Assembly (NCBI GenBank): GCA_965140365.1
Contig: OZ223196.1
DNA length: 64,000 nt
Direction: 5' to 3' (one strand)
Origin: Hydrogenovibrio sp965140365
GTDB taxonomy: Bacteria; Pseudomonadota; Gammaproteobacteria; Thiomicrospirales; Thiomicrospiraceae
A program made the position numbers and the translations under genes. Below the pieces are notes generated by a model. The model had not been told where the DNA came from. It ran no database searches and saw only the letters and a program-made list of their open reading frames with translations. Of this stretch, positions 49,878-57,797 are shown piece by piece. Position 1 is the stretch's first letter, and the number at the start of each line of letters is the position of its first letter.

Positions 49878-52481
49878 ATGTTGCGCTTCTCTAAGATTCT
49901 ATTTCCGTTTATTGCTGTTGTGCTTGCCGCCTGTAACCCGCCGTCTTCGACCAAACCGTCTGAAACTACCGCTCAAAGTACCAAGTCTCAAGCCTATTCC
50001 GATCCGTTTTATGCCCCTCTGAATGGCGTGTCGTTGAGTCAATATGACAAGGAAGGTGACGGCTTGTTGAGAGTGGCAGAAAAAAAGGACTTTGACTTGT
50101 TGTTGACGCTTCCGGGGCAGACGGCGGTCGTCGATACGCGGGGAATCGCTTCCCTGGGCTTGGAAAAAAAGACGTTGTATAAGCAACGTTTTGAAGGATA
50201 TTTGCGGCGTTGGGATAAACGCAGTGATCCTATGCCTTATCTTGGACGGCTGACCATTCAGCAAAACAGTGGTCGTAAAACAGTGGTCACGGGATCTTTC
50301 TGGTCCCGCATCTATGAAGGGAAGGTGTTTGGAGCGAGTCATCCGAACTTGGGCGCGTTGCGGGAAGGGTTTATTGAGCAGTATGACCGGCAGGGGCACT
50401 TGGTCAGCCGACAATATCACATTAATCGTTTCTATTGGACTTATTTGTCCTTATCGAAGGAAAGTTACGCTTCGAGTTTTAACTATTACACTCAAAGAAG
50501 ACTGCCCTTTATCGAAAAGGAAACCGGCCGAGAGCCTTATTACGGCACTTCGTTGCCGCAGTACGAGTTTGTTTTGCCAAAACCCGCCGCGCTTGTGAAG
50601 GTTTTTCCTGATAGCCCTGAGCGTTCGGCTTTTATTCATGAGTATTCTTTGGCCAAGGCGCTCAAAGGAAAGCAGATTTATACCAAGCATTTGTTGATTC
50701 AACCACCCGTGCCGGCTTATTTAGGGAGGGGAAGAGGTTTTGGGAGCAGCTTCACCAAACGGGATCCAAATCGAAAGTACCATTCTCAGGAGTCGCCGTT
50801 TGTGCGTGACTTAATCACCGAGACGACTTATTTACAATCCTACAATCGGAGTACACCGGTGCTGACTCTGCCGTCTTATCAAAAAATGATTGCGACGATT
50901 AACCAACCGGAAAATGCGACCTGTATGGGGAAAACCAAAGGCGTGGCGGTGTTGACGGGGCGTTGCGATGCGAAAGCTCCGGTGTTTCCGTTAACGGTTT
51001 TGACGCAAATGCCTAATGATCAATTTTTGATTAATGTCTGGACGGATGCGAATAAGCGCTCCACCTATTTGCTGAGCGGGACGCGGGATTTGAAGAAAAA
51101 CTACTATAAGTGGTCCGTGGATGCTTTTATGATTGAGAAGCCTTTTTCAACTGAGGAGACGTTACAGGCGTTATCGACCGGTCAGGATTCGACGTCCGTT
51201 CAGTTGGCCGGGTTCGCGGAAACGAAACAAGACCAGTTGGCTTGTCGTAAGATGGCTCGGGCTGTGCAAAGTGCTGAAAGTGCTTTGAAGGGCTCGATGA
51301 AGCTGGAAGAAAAGCTGGACAGCTACGAAAGAAATGTGGATATTTGGGATGATACGGGCTGGGCGGTCGATAATATTAAGAGTAATTATTCGCCAACCGC
51401 TTTATTTAAAAGTACTGTCTGGGATGATAGCGTCCAATTCGAAAAGGATTTCAAACAGACCGCTCAGCGTTTCGCGCAAAACAAAAATGTTAATAACAGT
51501 GTGTGTCAGGCGGACACCGCGCGAATGGCGGAACTGACCGCGGCGCTTAACGCGCGTTCCAAGCAGATATCCGATACATTGGATCGGCTGAATGACACTT
51601 ATTATGCTCAGGCGCGCCAAAGAACCAGTGATATTTATGCCTTGCGAGGGCGGCTTAAAGAAGCCAAACAACAAATGGCCATGAATCAATTCATCACTAA
51701 GATGAACCAATCCTTTGCAAGGGATGAGGCTTATCGTCGAAAAGAACGGGCGGAAATGGACCGGGCTGTACAGCGGTCAAAAGATTCGGTCAAAGCACAA
51801 ATTGCCGACGTGCAAGCTCGCAATAAAGCCTATTTTTCCAATCAAAAACCGGCTTACACGCAATCCACTCCGATGGTGGTGCCGGTGAAACTCCCAAATC
51901 GCAGTTTGGACACCACGACGGTTGCCAAAGCGCCACAGCCAAAATCAAGCGCGCGTTTGTCGACGAAAGACGCGATTGAGCAGGCAAAGGCTAAAACGGA
52001 AAGTCTTAATCAGCCGGTTGATGTGGCTCAAGTCGGTACGAGTGGGTCGGGAGCGGATAAGGCTTCCGAGGCACAGGGTGGCGCGTCAGGCTCTTCCGTG
52101 CGTCGCGGTGACGGGGGCGCGGCGATGTGCGCCGTGAGTAGCCGTAATGACTCTGATACCGTCACAGATAAAGCTTACTATTATCACTATGGCCGAACGA
52201 TTTCACCGCTTCAAGCGGAGAAGGCGGTTCGGAAAAAGCTTCCGGACCAGTATTCGGAAGTACCGTCTTGCTGGCGGAATAAAGAAGGGCAAGTGGGCGC
52301 GATGGTGGTGATTGTCTACGGCGGAAAAGATTCTAAGGGAACTCTGTATCAGCGCTATGGAATGGGGTTTGGCCAGTCAGTGGATGCGGCCGAAGTCGAT
52401 GCCGTCAAAAACTTGAAGATGCGCGACTGGAACTGGACAACCGCCAAAGGTTATAAAGTGGTTTTTTCGAAACAGTATTAA
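49878..52481 (+). CDS. Large putative lipoprotein of unknown function
   Basis: 867 residues. The N-terminus is a lipoprotein signal with lipobox LAAC (cysteine about residue 19). Residues ~20-45 are Ser/Thr/Lys-rich. An EF-hand-like stretch YDKEGDGLLRVAE lies near residue 55. A Tyr-rich region spans ~100-430. A helical, probably coiled-coil region runs through ~480-670 (Arg/Lys/Gln/Ala heptads). A Ser/Ala/Gln-rich linker leads to a compact C-terminal domain of ~110 residues starting at CAVSSRNDS and ending KVVFSKQY, with YGMGFGQSVDAAEVDAV. No family is recognised for the whole protein. It is a single gene between tRNA-Arg and the ANTAR gene, with a modest promoter candidate (TTGTTA-16-TATAAA near 49830). 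Confidence 0.75.
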   Translation: MLRFSKILFPFIAVVLAACNPPSSTKPSETTAQSTKSQAYSDPFYAPLNGVSLSQYDKEGDGLLRVAEKKDFDLLLTLPGQTAVVDTRGIASLGLEKKTLYKQRFEGYLRRWDKRSDPMPYLGRLTIQQNSGRKTVVTGSFWSRIYEGKVFGASHPNLGALREGFIEQYDRQGHLVSRQYHINRFYWTYLSLSKESYASSFNYYTQRRLPFIEKETGREPYYGTSLPQYEFVLPKPAALVKVFPDSPERSAFIHEYSLAKALKGKQIYTKHLLIQPPVPAYLGRGRGFGSSFTKRDPNRKYHSQESPFVRDLITETTYLQSYNRSTPVLTLPSYQKMIATINQPENATCMGKTKGVAVLTGRCDAKAPVFPLTVLTQMPNDQFLINVWTDANKRSTYLLSGTRDLKKNYYKWSVDAFMIEKPFSTEETLQALSTGQDSTSVQLAGFAETKQDQLACRKMARAVQSAESALKGSMKLEEKLDSYERNVDIWDDTGWAVDNIKSNYSPTALFKSTVWDDSVQFEKDFKQTAQRFAQNKNVNNSVCQADTARMAELTAALNARSKQISDTLDRLNDTYYAQARQRTSDIYALRGRLKEAKQQMAMNQFITKMNQSFARDEAYRRKERAEMDRAVQRSKDSVKAQIADVQARNKAYFSNQKPAYTQSTPMVVPVKLPNRSLDTTTVAKAPQPKSSARLSTKDAIEQAKAKTESLNQPVDVAQVGTSGSGADKASEAQGGASGSSVRRGDGGAAMCAVSSRNDSDTVTDKAYYYHYGRTISPLQAEKAVRKKLPDQYSEVPSCWRNKEGQVGAMVVIVYGGKDSKGTLYQRYGMGFGQSVDAAEVDAVKNLKMRDWNWTTAKGYKVVFSKQY

Positions 52482-52737
52482 TTCCGGTCAAATGATGGCG
52501 TCGTTTTCTGATGGCGCTTTTTCTGAAAAGAAAAGCCGATAACGTTGTTGCCGTTACGTTTAAGTTGTTTGATAACTAATGAAGCGTTTTTTGCACCAAG
52601 TCGGTTCGTATTGTTAGTTTATTTACCTTTCAGTCAATAATCATTTCTATAAGATCATGATTTAATAAAACTAATTTTTTTTGGTATGGCATATGTTTTA
52701 CCAGTTTGAATTGGGTTTGATTATAGGAGGGGCGATT

Positions 52738-53400
52738 TTGGCAGAGCTTAAAGTGTTATTGGTCAGTGACGACGTTGACAATGCCGGAACATTGAAATCA
52801 GGCTTGAGTCAATCCGGGGCGAATTATGTAGAGATCATGTCGGTTTCGGAGGACCTGTTGTCCAGACTGTCGTCAAACGATTATGGTTTATTGGTGTTGG
52901 AGTGTAAATTTCCAACAGAGCGTTTTTTCGAAGCATTTGCGGACATTTGCGGTTCCATCGAAATTCCAATCATTTGTTTCAGTAATGAGCGCGATTCGCG
53001 TGTCATCGCCAAATCGGTGGAAGCCGGTGTGGTATCTTACATTGTGGACGATAAGAGTGTCAGCCGCATTCAGCCGATTGTGGATGTGGCCTTGGCGCGC
53101 TTCAATGAACGTAAATCCTTGAAGAAAGAGTTGGCGCAATTGAAAGACAAGCTGGCAAAACGGGCTTTGATTGAGAAAGCCAAAGGCTTGCTGATTCAGG
53201 CGAAAAAAATGACCGAAGATGATGCGTATCACTATATGCGTAAAAAAGCGATGAACCAAGGGCGTCGTTTGACCGACGTGGCACAGGAAGTGTGTGATGG
53301 GTTTTCATCGCCAGCGACGACTTCGGGCTATGCGGCAAGCGGCCATTTTCTGCCTTCCGGGGAGGATGTCATGCGTCCTGTTGTGGTAAGCCAAGATTAA
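52738..53400 (+). CDS. ANTAR-domain response regulator (NasT-like) with degenerate receiver
   Basis: Predicted RNA-binding antiterminator. I place the start at TTG 52738 (MAELKVLLVSDDVDNAG), about seven bases after TAGGAGG, giving 220 residues. Residues ~1-120 form a receiver-like domain in which the acidic pair is kept (SDD). The phosphorylation aspartate is replaced by Glu (LLVLECKFP). A coiled-coil link leads to the ANTAR domain (about 145-195: ALIEKAKGLLIQAKKMTEDDAYHYMRKKA). No nasS, nitrate or nitrite genes are near. The stop codon is part of an 18-bp palindrome. First gene of the glucosylglycerate cluster, which it may regulate. Confidence 0.88.
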   Translation: MAELKVLLVSDDVDNAGTLKSGLSQSGANYVEIMSVSEDLLSRLSSNDYGLLVLECKFPTERFFEAFADICGSIEIPIICFSNERDSRVIAKSVEAGVVSYIVDDKSVSRIQPIVDVALARFNERKSLKKELAQLKDKLAKRALIEKAKGLLIQAKKMTEDDAYHYMRKKAMNQGRRLTDVAQEVCDGFSSPATTSGYAASGHFLPSGEDVMRPVVVSQD

Positions 53401-53414
53401 CCAGGCCTGGTTAA
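53397..53414. repeat. 18-bp palindrome TTAACCAGGCCTGGTTAA
   Basis: The iterated core at 53401-53410 sits within a perfect 18-bp dyad that includes the stop codon of the ANTAR gene, 30 bp before the EAL gene. There is no T-run, so it is not an obvious terminator. Confidence 0.9.
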
Positions 53415-53430
53415 ATTTCGAATTAATTGA

Positions 53431-54690
53431 ATGACAATGAACAGTCGTAACTATCCTATGCAGAGCCGAGAACCCGTGGCCGGAAGTAAGACATTGAAGC
53501 TGGAGGATAAAAAACTGTTTTCGGTTTTTCAGCCGATTTACAGTTTTTCCAATCAAGCGTGCATTGGCGTAGAAGCCTTAGTGCGTGGTCGCTCTTTGGT
53601 GACCGGTTTCCAGATTCCGGTATCGAAGTGTTTGGCGGTGCCGGAAGGAATGGCGCAAGCCAAGTTCAGTCATGCTTTGAATCGTTTGCATGTTGATAAC
53701 TGGCAGCAGTCGAGATTGCCGGATAGTTGGTTGTTTTTGAATCTCGATTTTGAAGGGGTAAACGATTTAAGTGAAATCTGCATTGAGCAGGTTTTGAAAG
53801 ATTTGCGTGTCAAAGGGCATGAGATTGTCATCGAGGTGGTGGAAAGTGAAATCACCGACGAAAAACTGTTTGAAGAAATTATCGAAACGCTGCGCCGTTT
53901 GGGGTGTTTGATCGCACTTGACGACTTCGGGGCGGGGCATTCCAATGTGGACCGTATTTGGAAGGCTCAGCCGGATATTGTAAAGCTGGATCGCGGTGTG
54001 CTGTTGGAGGCCTCGAAAAGTCTGCGCAGTCAAAGTATTTTGAAAAACCTGACGCGCTTGATCAAAGAGGCCGGCAGTGTGTGCTTGTTGGAAGGTATTG
54101 AAACCAAAGAACAAGCTCTGTTGGCAATGGATGTGGGTGTGGATTTGGTGCAAGGCTTTTATTTCGCCCGCCCAAGACAGTTGTTGGATCAGGTGAAAAA
54201 AGGCCAAGCCTGTATTAAGGAAGTGGTTGACGAATACCCGCTTTATATCCAGGAACAGCAATTTATCAAGAACATTCAGCGTCGCGGTTATGAAACCTTG
54301 TTCGAAGCCGTGGAGGCCATTAAAGGGTTTCGGTCGCTGGAAAACGAAATGGTGAATAAGGTCATGGATTTGTCGTTTGTGAAGCGCTATTTCATTCTTG
54401 ATCAGGAAGGGTTTCAGGTGAGCGACGAGTGTAATTCGCCCGATGTCACGGACCGCGTCGAAGTTTTGAAGAAGGGCAAAGGTTTGTGCTGGAAGAATCG
54501 TCGTTATTTTGTAAAAGCCTGTCAGAACCCGGGGCATGTGTATGTGTCTCAGCCGTATCGTTCGTTAATTGATATGCAGTTGTGTTTTACCATTTCAAAA
54601 CAGATTACATTGGATGAAGGTGAGTTCGTCGCCTGTTTCGATGTGGTCTATCATGATAAGTCGATGGAATCGGTTCAGATTTCCGTGTAA
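53431..54690 (+). CDS. EAL-domain cyclic-di-GMP phosphodiesterase with C-terminal sensor-like domain
   Basis: Predicted c-di-GMP hydrolase of 419 residues. The EAL domain (about 28-260) keeps GVEALVRG, LNLDFE, EVVESEI, ALDDFGAGHSNVDR, a lysine in IVKLDR and LLEGIETKEQ, so it should be active. The C-terminal ~140 residues resemble a PDC/Cache-like sensor fold: YFILDQEGFQVSD, WKNRRYFVKA and VYVSQPYRSL. The same pattern occurs in the membrane protein of the next gene. There is no membrane segment here, so this would be a cytoplasmic sensor. It follows the ANTAR gene by 30 bases. Confidence 0.87.
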   Translation: MTMNSRNYPMQSREPVAGSKTLKLEDKKLFSVFQPIYSFSNQACIGVEALVRGRSLVTGFQIPVSKCLAVPEGMAQAKFSHALNRLHVDNWQQSRLPDSWLFLNLDFEGVNDLSEICIEQVLKDLRVKGHEIVIEVVESEITDEKLFEEIIETLRRLGCLIALDDFGAGHSNVDRIWKAQPDIVKLDRGVLLEASKSLRSQSILKNLTRLIKEAGSVCLLEGIETKEQALLAMDVGVDLVQGFYFARPRQLLDQVKKGQACIKEVVDEYPLYIQEQQFIKNIQRRGYETLFEAVEAIKGFRSLENEMVNKVMDLSFVKRYFILDQEGFQVSDECNSPDVTDRVEVLKKGKGLCWKNRRYFVKACQNPGHVYVSQPYRSLIDMQLCFTISKQITLDEGEFVACFDVVYHDKSMESVQISV

Positions 54691-54691
54691 C

Positions 54692-54711
54692 CACCGTTTC
54701 TCGGTGTTTTT
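54692..54711 (+). terminator. Terminator of the EAL gene
   Basis: CACCG-TTTCT-CGGTG stem followed by T5, starting two bases after the stop. Confidence 0.65.
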
Positions 54712-54818
54712 ATCGTTCTCTTTCCCTTTTAGTAATTTTTTGTCTCAACTTGGTGCATTTTTTTGATTGATGTGCTTTTTTAAAAATTAAGTTATTGATA
54801 AAGAATAGAAATTATATT

Positions 54819-54848
54819 TTGGCTTGTATGTCGCTAATTATCTATATA
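54819..54848 (+). promoter_or_regulatory. Promoter candidate for the membrane-sensor gene
   Basis: TTGGCT, 18 bases, TATATA in an AT-rich 170-bp gap. It would start a transcript covering the membrane protein and the glucosylglycerate genes. Confidence 0.4.
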
Positions 54849-54864
54849 AGTAAGAGGTGATTTA

Positions 54865-55731
54865 ATGCAAGAGTTTATTAGCTTATACAATGAGCATAAG
54901 CCGGAAATTGAAAAGTTTCTGGTGGAGACCATCTGTAACAATGCGCAGTTAATGAGCTTGGAAACACAGGCCGCGCAGCAGTTTTACACGATTTTTTCGT
55001 GTCTAGAACTGATTTACATTGCCGATTCCGAATACATTCAAACCTCACCGAATATCTATAAAAACAAACAAACCGAGACCGCCATCGGTAAAAACCGTTC
55101 TTATCTGGTGTCACACGTTGACCATGAAGAGCAAGGTGTATCGGTGACGTCGCCTTATATCAGTTCCGCCACGGGTGAATCCTGTGTCACGGTCATTGTC
55201 AGCGCCAATGGCAAATATTTCTTTTTCGATTTTAATGTCGTGTCCTTATTGATGCGTTTGGGGTTGCTGGAGCTGCACCCAACCTTCAATAAAATCACCA
55301 AAGGTTTTTATCTCGCCATTGGTTTGTCATTAATGTTTTTTTCAATCATGTCAATCGGTTATGCTTTCTATGACTATTTTATGCAATGGCGTCATCCCGA
55401 TACCTATACACTGGAAAGCGTGTTTAAACCGATTGTGGCTTTAACGATGGGGCTGGCGATTTTCGACTTAGCCAAGACCTTGTTGGAACGGGAAGTGTTT
55501 TTCAAAGCCTATTCGGACAAGAAGGACGAATCCCGGTTGTTATCGAAGTTTCTGATCGCAATTATCATTGCACTGTCCATCGAAGCCTTGATGGTGGTGT
55601 TTAAAATCGCTCTGAACGATCCGACATTGATGCTGCACGCGCTGTATCTCATTATCGGTATCGCATTGATTATTCTGTCACTGGCCTTTTACTCACACTG
55701 GGTGAGAAAAGTGCCGGGACAACAACGTTAA
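54865..55731 (+). CDS. Four-helix membrane protein with N-terminal sensor-like domain
   Basis: 288 residues. Residues 1-140 are soluble and resemble a small PDC/Cache-like ligand domain (LIYIADSEYIQTSP, GKNRSYLVS, VSVTSPYISS, FFFDFNVVSL). Four hydrophobic helices follow (about 150-172, 192-212, 232-250 and 258-278). There is no signal peptide, and the sensor part probably lies in the cytoplasm. No output domain is visible. Its sensor part looks homologous to the C-terminus of the preceding EAL protein, suggesting that both respond to the same ligand. AGAGG precedes the ATG, and the phosphatase gene starts 15 bases after its stop. Confidence 0.75.
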   Translation: MQEFISLYNEHKPEIEKFLVETICNNAQLMSLETQAAQQFYTIFSCLELIYIADSEYIQTSPNIYKNKQTETAIGKNRSYLVSHVDHEEQGVSVTSPYISSATGESCVTVIVSANGKYFFFDFNVVSLLMRLGLLELHPTFNKITKGFYLAIGLSLMFFSIMSIGYAFYDYFMQWRHPDTYTLESVFKPIVALTMGLAIFDLAKTLLEREVFFKAYSDKKDESRLLSKFLIAIIIALSIEALMVVFKIALNDPTLMLHALYLIIGIALIILSLAFYSHWVRKVPGQQR

Positions 55732-55746
55732 TTTAAGGGGAAAGGT

Positions 55747-56559
55747 GTGTCAAAGCTGATCATCTTTACGGATTTGGACGGTACCTTGCTCAATCATAAT
55801 ACCTATGATTATGAGTCGGTCTTGCCGATGTTCGAACGTTTGAAAAAACTGGGAATACCGGTGGTGTTGAATTCCAGTAAAACCTTGTCCGAATTGGAAG
55901 AGTGGAAGTCCAAACTGAAACTGGACACCCCGGTGATTGCCGAAAACGGTGGTGTGATGACGCTTCCGGATGCTTTTTCGAAGTCCGAAGAAAAAGTGCT
56001 GATCGGGCATCCTTATCAGGACATTCGTTCGTATATCGAGCATTTGCGCGAGGTTCACGGGTGGCAGTTTGAAGGGTTTGGTGATTGGACGCTTTCGGAA
56101 GTGATGAACCGTACCGGCTTGCACCACAAAGAAGCTCTGCTGGCCACGGAACGCGAAGTCACCGAACCGATTCTCTGGCAGGATTCGGACGAGAACCTGC
56201 AACGCTTTAGAGAGGCGCTCACCGAAGAACATTTAACGTTGAAAAAAGGGGGGCGTTTTTATCATGTGATGGGCAAACATGATAAGGCGGATGCCATGCA
56301 TTTTTTAGTCAACAAAGAATATTTTTCCTGCGGGCGGGATTGTGTGGTGATGGCGTTGGGTGATAGTGATAACGACATTGCCATGCTGAATTACGCCGAC
56401 ATTCCGATTGTGATTTCCAACCCGGCGGGGAAAGGCATTGAGATACCGAATGCCGTCTATACCGATTCTGAAGCACCCGATGGTTGGATTGAGGCGGTGG
56501 AAACCGTTTTGGCCAAGCCCGAAACCGAATTAACCAAAAGCTCAAGGGGGAGCGTATGA
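55747..56559 (+). CDS. gpgP: Glucosyl/mannosyl-3-phosphoglycerate phosphatase (HAD family)
   Basis: Removes the phosphate from glucosyl-3-phosphoglycerate to give glucosylglycerate. 270 residues beginning at GTG 55747 after AAGGGG. HAD motifs: FTDLDGTLL (nucleophile Asp), NSSKTLSE (motif II), and ALGDSDNDIAML (motif IV). It belongs to the mannosyl-3-phosphoglycerate phosphatase type (IIB cap). Glucosyl specificity is inferred from the next gene, which it overlaps by four bases. Confidence 0.88.
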   Translation: MSKLIIFTDLDGTLLNHNTYDYESVLPMFERLKKLGIPVVLNSSKTLSELEEWKSKLKLDTPVIAENGGVMTLPDAFSKSEEKVLIGHPYQDIRSYIEHLREVHGWQFEGFGDWTLSEVMNRTGLHHKEALLATEREVTEPILWQDSDENLQRFREALTEEHLTLKKGGRFYHVMGKHDKADAMHFLVNKEYFSCGRDCVVMALGDSDNDIAMLNYADIPIVISNPAGKGIEIPNAVYTDSEAPDGWIEAVETVLAKPETELTKSSRGSV

Positions 56560-57767
56560 GTGATTTTTTTCAAAATGGAACTGTAACCACATTCCACAAC
56601 ATTACCGATCGTCCGGTTGATGACCTGGAAGCGGAGTTGTGTCGCCACGGAAACAAGAAACCGCTCGGGCTGATTCTGCCGTCTTTGTTCAGTGAGCTGG
56701 AAGGTCCAGCCTTGGGCAATATTGTCGAAGAGCTGAAAAAAGTGCCTTACCTGAATCAAATTGTCATTGGTTTGGATCGGGCGGATGAAAAGCAGTTTGA
56801 ATTCGCCAAGGAATATTTTTCCGGCCTGCCGCAGGATGCCAAAATTATCTGGAACGACGGCCCGCGAATGCAGGCCATTACCCAAAAGCTGAAAGAAAAA
56901 GAGCTGGCCCCTCGTGAGCGCGGCAAAGGCAGTAATGTCTGGAACTGTTTCGGGTATATTCTCGCTTCCGGCAAGGCCGAAGCGGTGGCGTTGCACGATT
57001 GTGATGTCGTCACTTACGACCGCAGTCTGCTGGCACGCTTGATTTACCCGGTGGCACACCCGACGTTTAACTTCGTGTTCTCCAAAGGTTATTACCCGCG
57101 TTATTCGGAAGGCAAGTTGAATGGCCGCGCGTCTCGTCTGTTGGTCACACCGCTGTTGCGTGCCTTGAAAGGGGTGTTGGGGAACGACGATTTGCTGACG
57201 TACTTGGACAGTTTCCGTTATCCGTTGGCGGGAGAGTTCGCGATGGACGTACAGTGTCTGAAAGAAATCCGTATTCCTTCCGACTGGGGACTGGAAATCG
57301 GAGTGATGTCCGAAGTCTTGAAAAATTACTCCAACCGCCGTGTCTGTCAGGTCGATATCGCCGATGTCTATGATCATAAGCACCAGGAAGTCTCGTTTGA
57401 AGACAAGCAAAAAGGCTTGTCGCGCATGAGTCAGGACATCGCCAAGTCGTTGTTCCGAAAACTGGCGGTACGTGGACACCAATTCTCGCAAAGTACCTTG
57501 CGCACCATCCGCGCCAAGTATTACCGAACGGCGTTGGATCAGCTTGAGTCCTACGCATTTGACGCCGAAATGAACGGTTTGAAAATCGATTTGCACAGTG
57601 AAGAGCAGGTCATCGAACTTTTCGCACAGAACATTCTCGATGCCGGTAAAGCTTTTATCGAATCTCCGAGCGAAATTCCGTTCATGCCGAATTGGAACCG
57701 GGTGATGAGCGCCTGCCCGGATATTTTGGAAGACATTTATGAAGCCGTTGAAGAGGACAATAAATAA
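56556..57767 (+). CDS. gpgS: Glucosyl-3-phosphoglycerate synthase (GpgS-like glycosyltransferase)
   Basis: Joins an NDP-activated glucose to 3-phosphoglycerate. 403 residues. The GT-A type glycosyltransferase core begins LGLILPSLFSELEGPAL. The family loop GKGSNVWNCFGYILASG and the metal-binding HDCDVVTYD are near residue 145. FAMDVQCLKEIRIPSDWGLEIG follows. It is translationally coupled to the phosphatase (ATGA overlap). Phosphatase, synthase and phosphorylase side by side make this assignment firm at pathway level; the nucleotide donor is not readable from sequence. Confidence 0.86.
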   Translation: MSDFFQNGTVTTFHNITDRPVDDLEAELCRHGNKKPLGLILPSLFSELEGPALGNIVEELKKVPYLNQIVIGLDRADEKQFEFAKEYFSGLPQDAKIIWNDGPRMQAITQKLKEKELAPRERGKGSNVWNCFGYILASGKAEAVALHDCDVVTYDRSLLARLIYPVAHPTFNFVFSKGYYPRYSEGKLNGRASRLLVTPLLRALKGVLGNDDLLTYLDSFRYPLAGEFAMDVQCLKEIRIPSDWGLEIGVMSEVLKNYSNRRVCQVDIADVYDHKHQEVSFEDKQKGLSRMSQDIAKSLFRKLAVRGHQFSQSTLRTIRAKYYRTALDQLESYAFDAEMNGLKIDLHSEEQVIELFAQNILDAGKAFIESPSEIPFMPNWNRVMSACPDILEDIYEAVEEDNK

Positions 57768-57797
57768 GTCCAGCACAGGAAAACAAAAGGCAAAACG

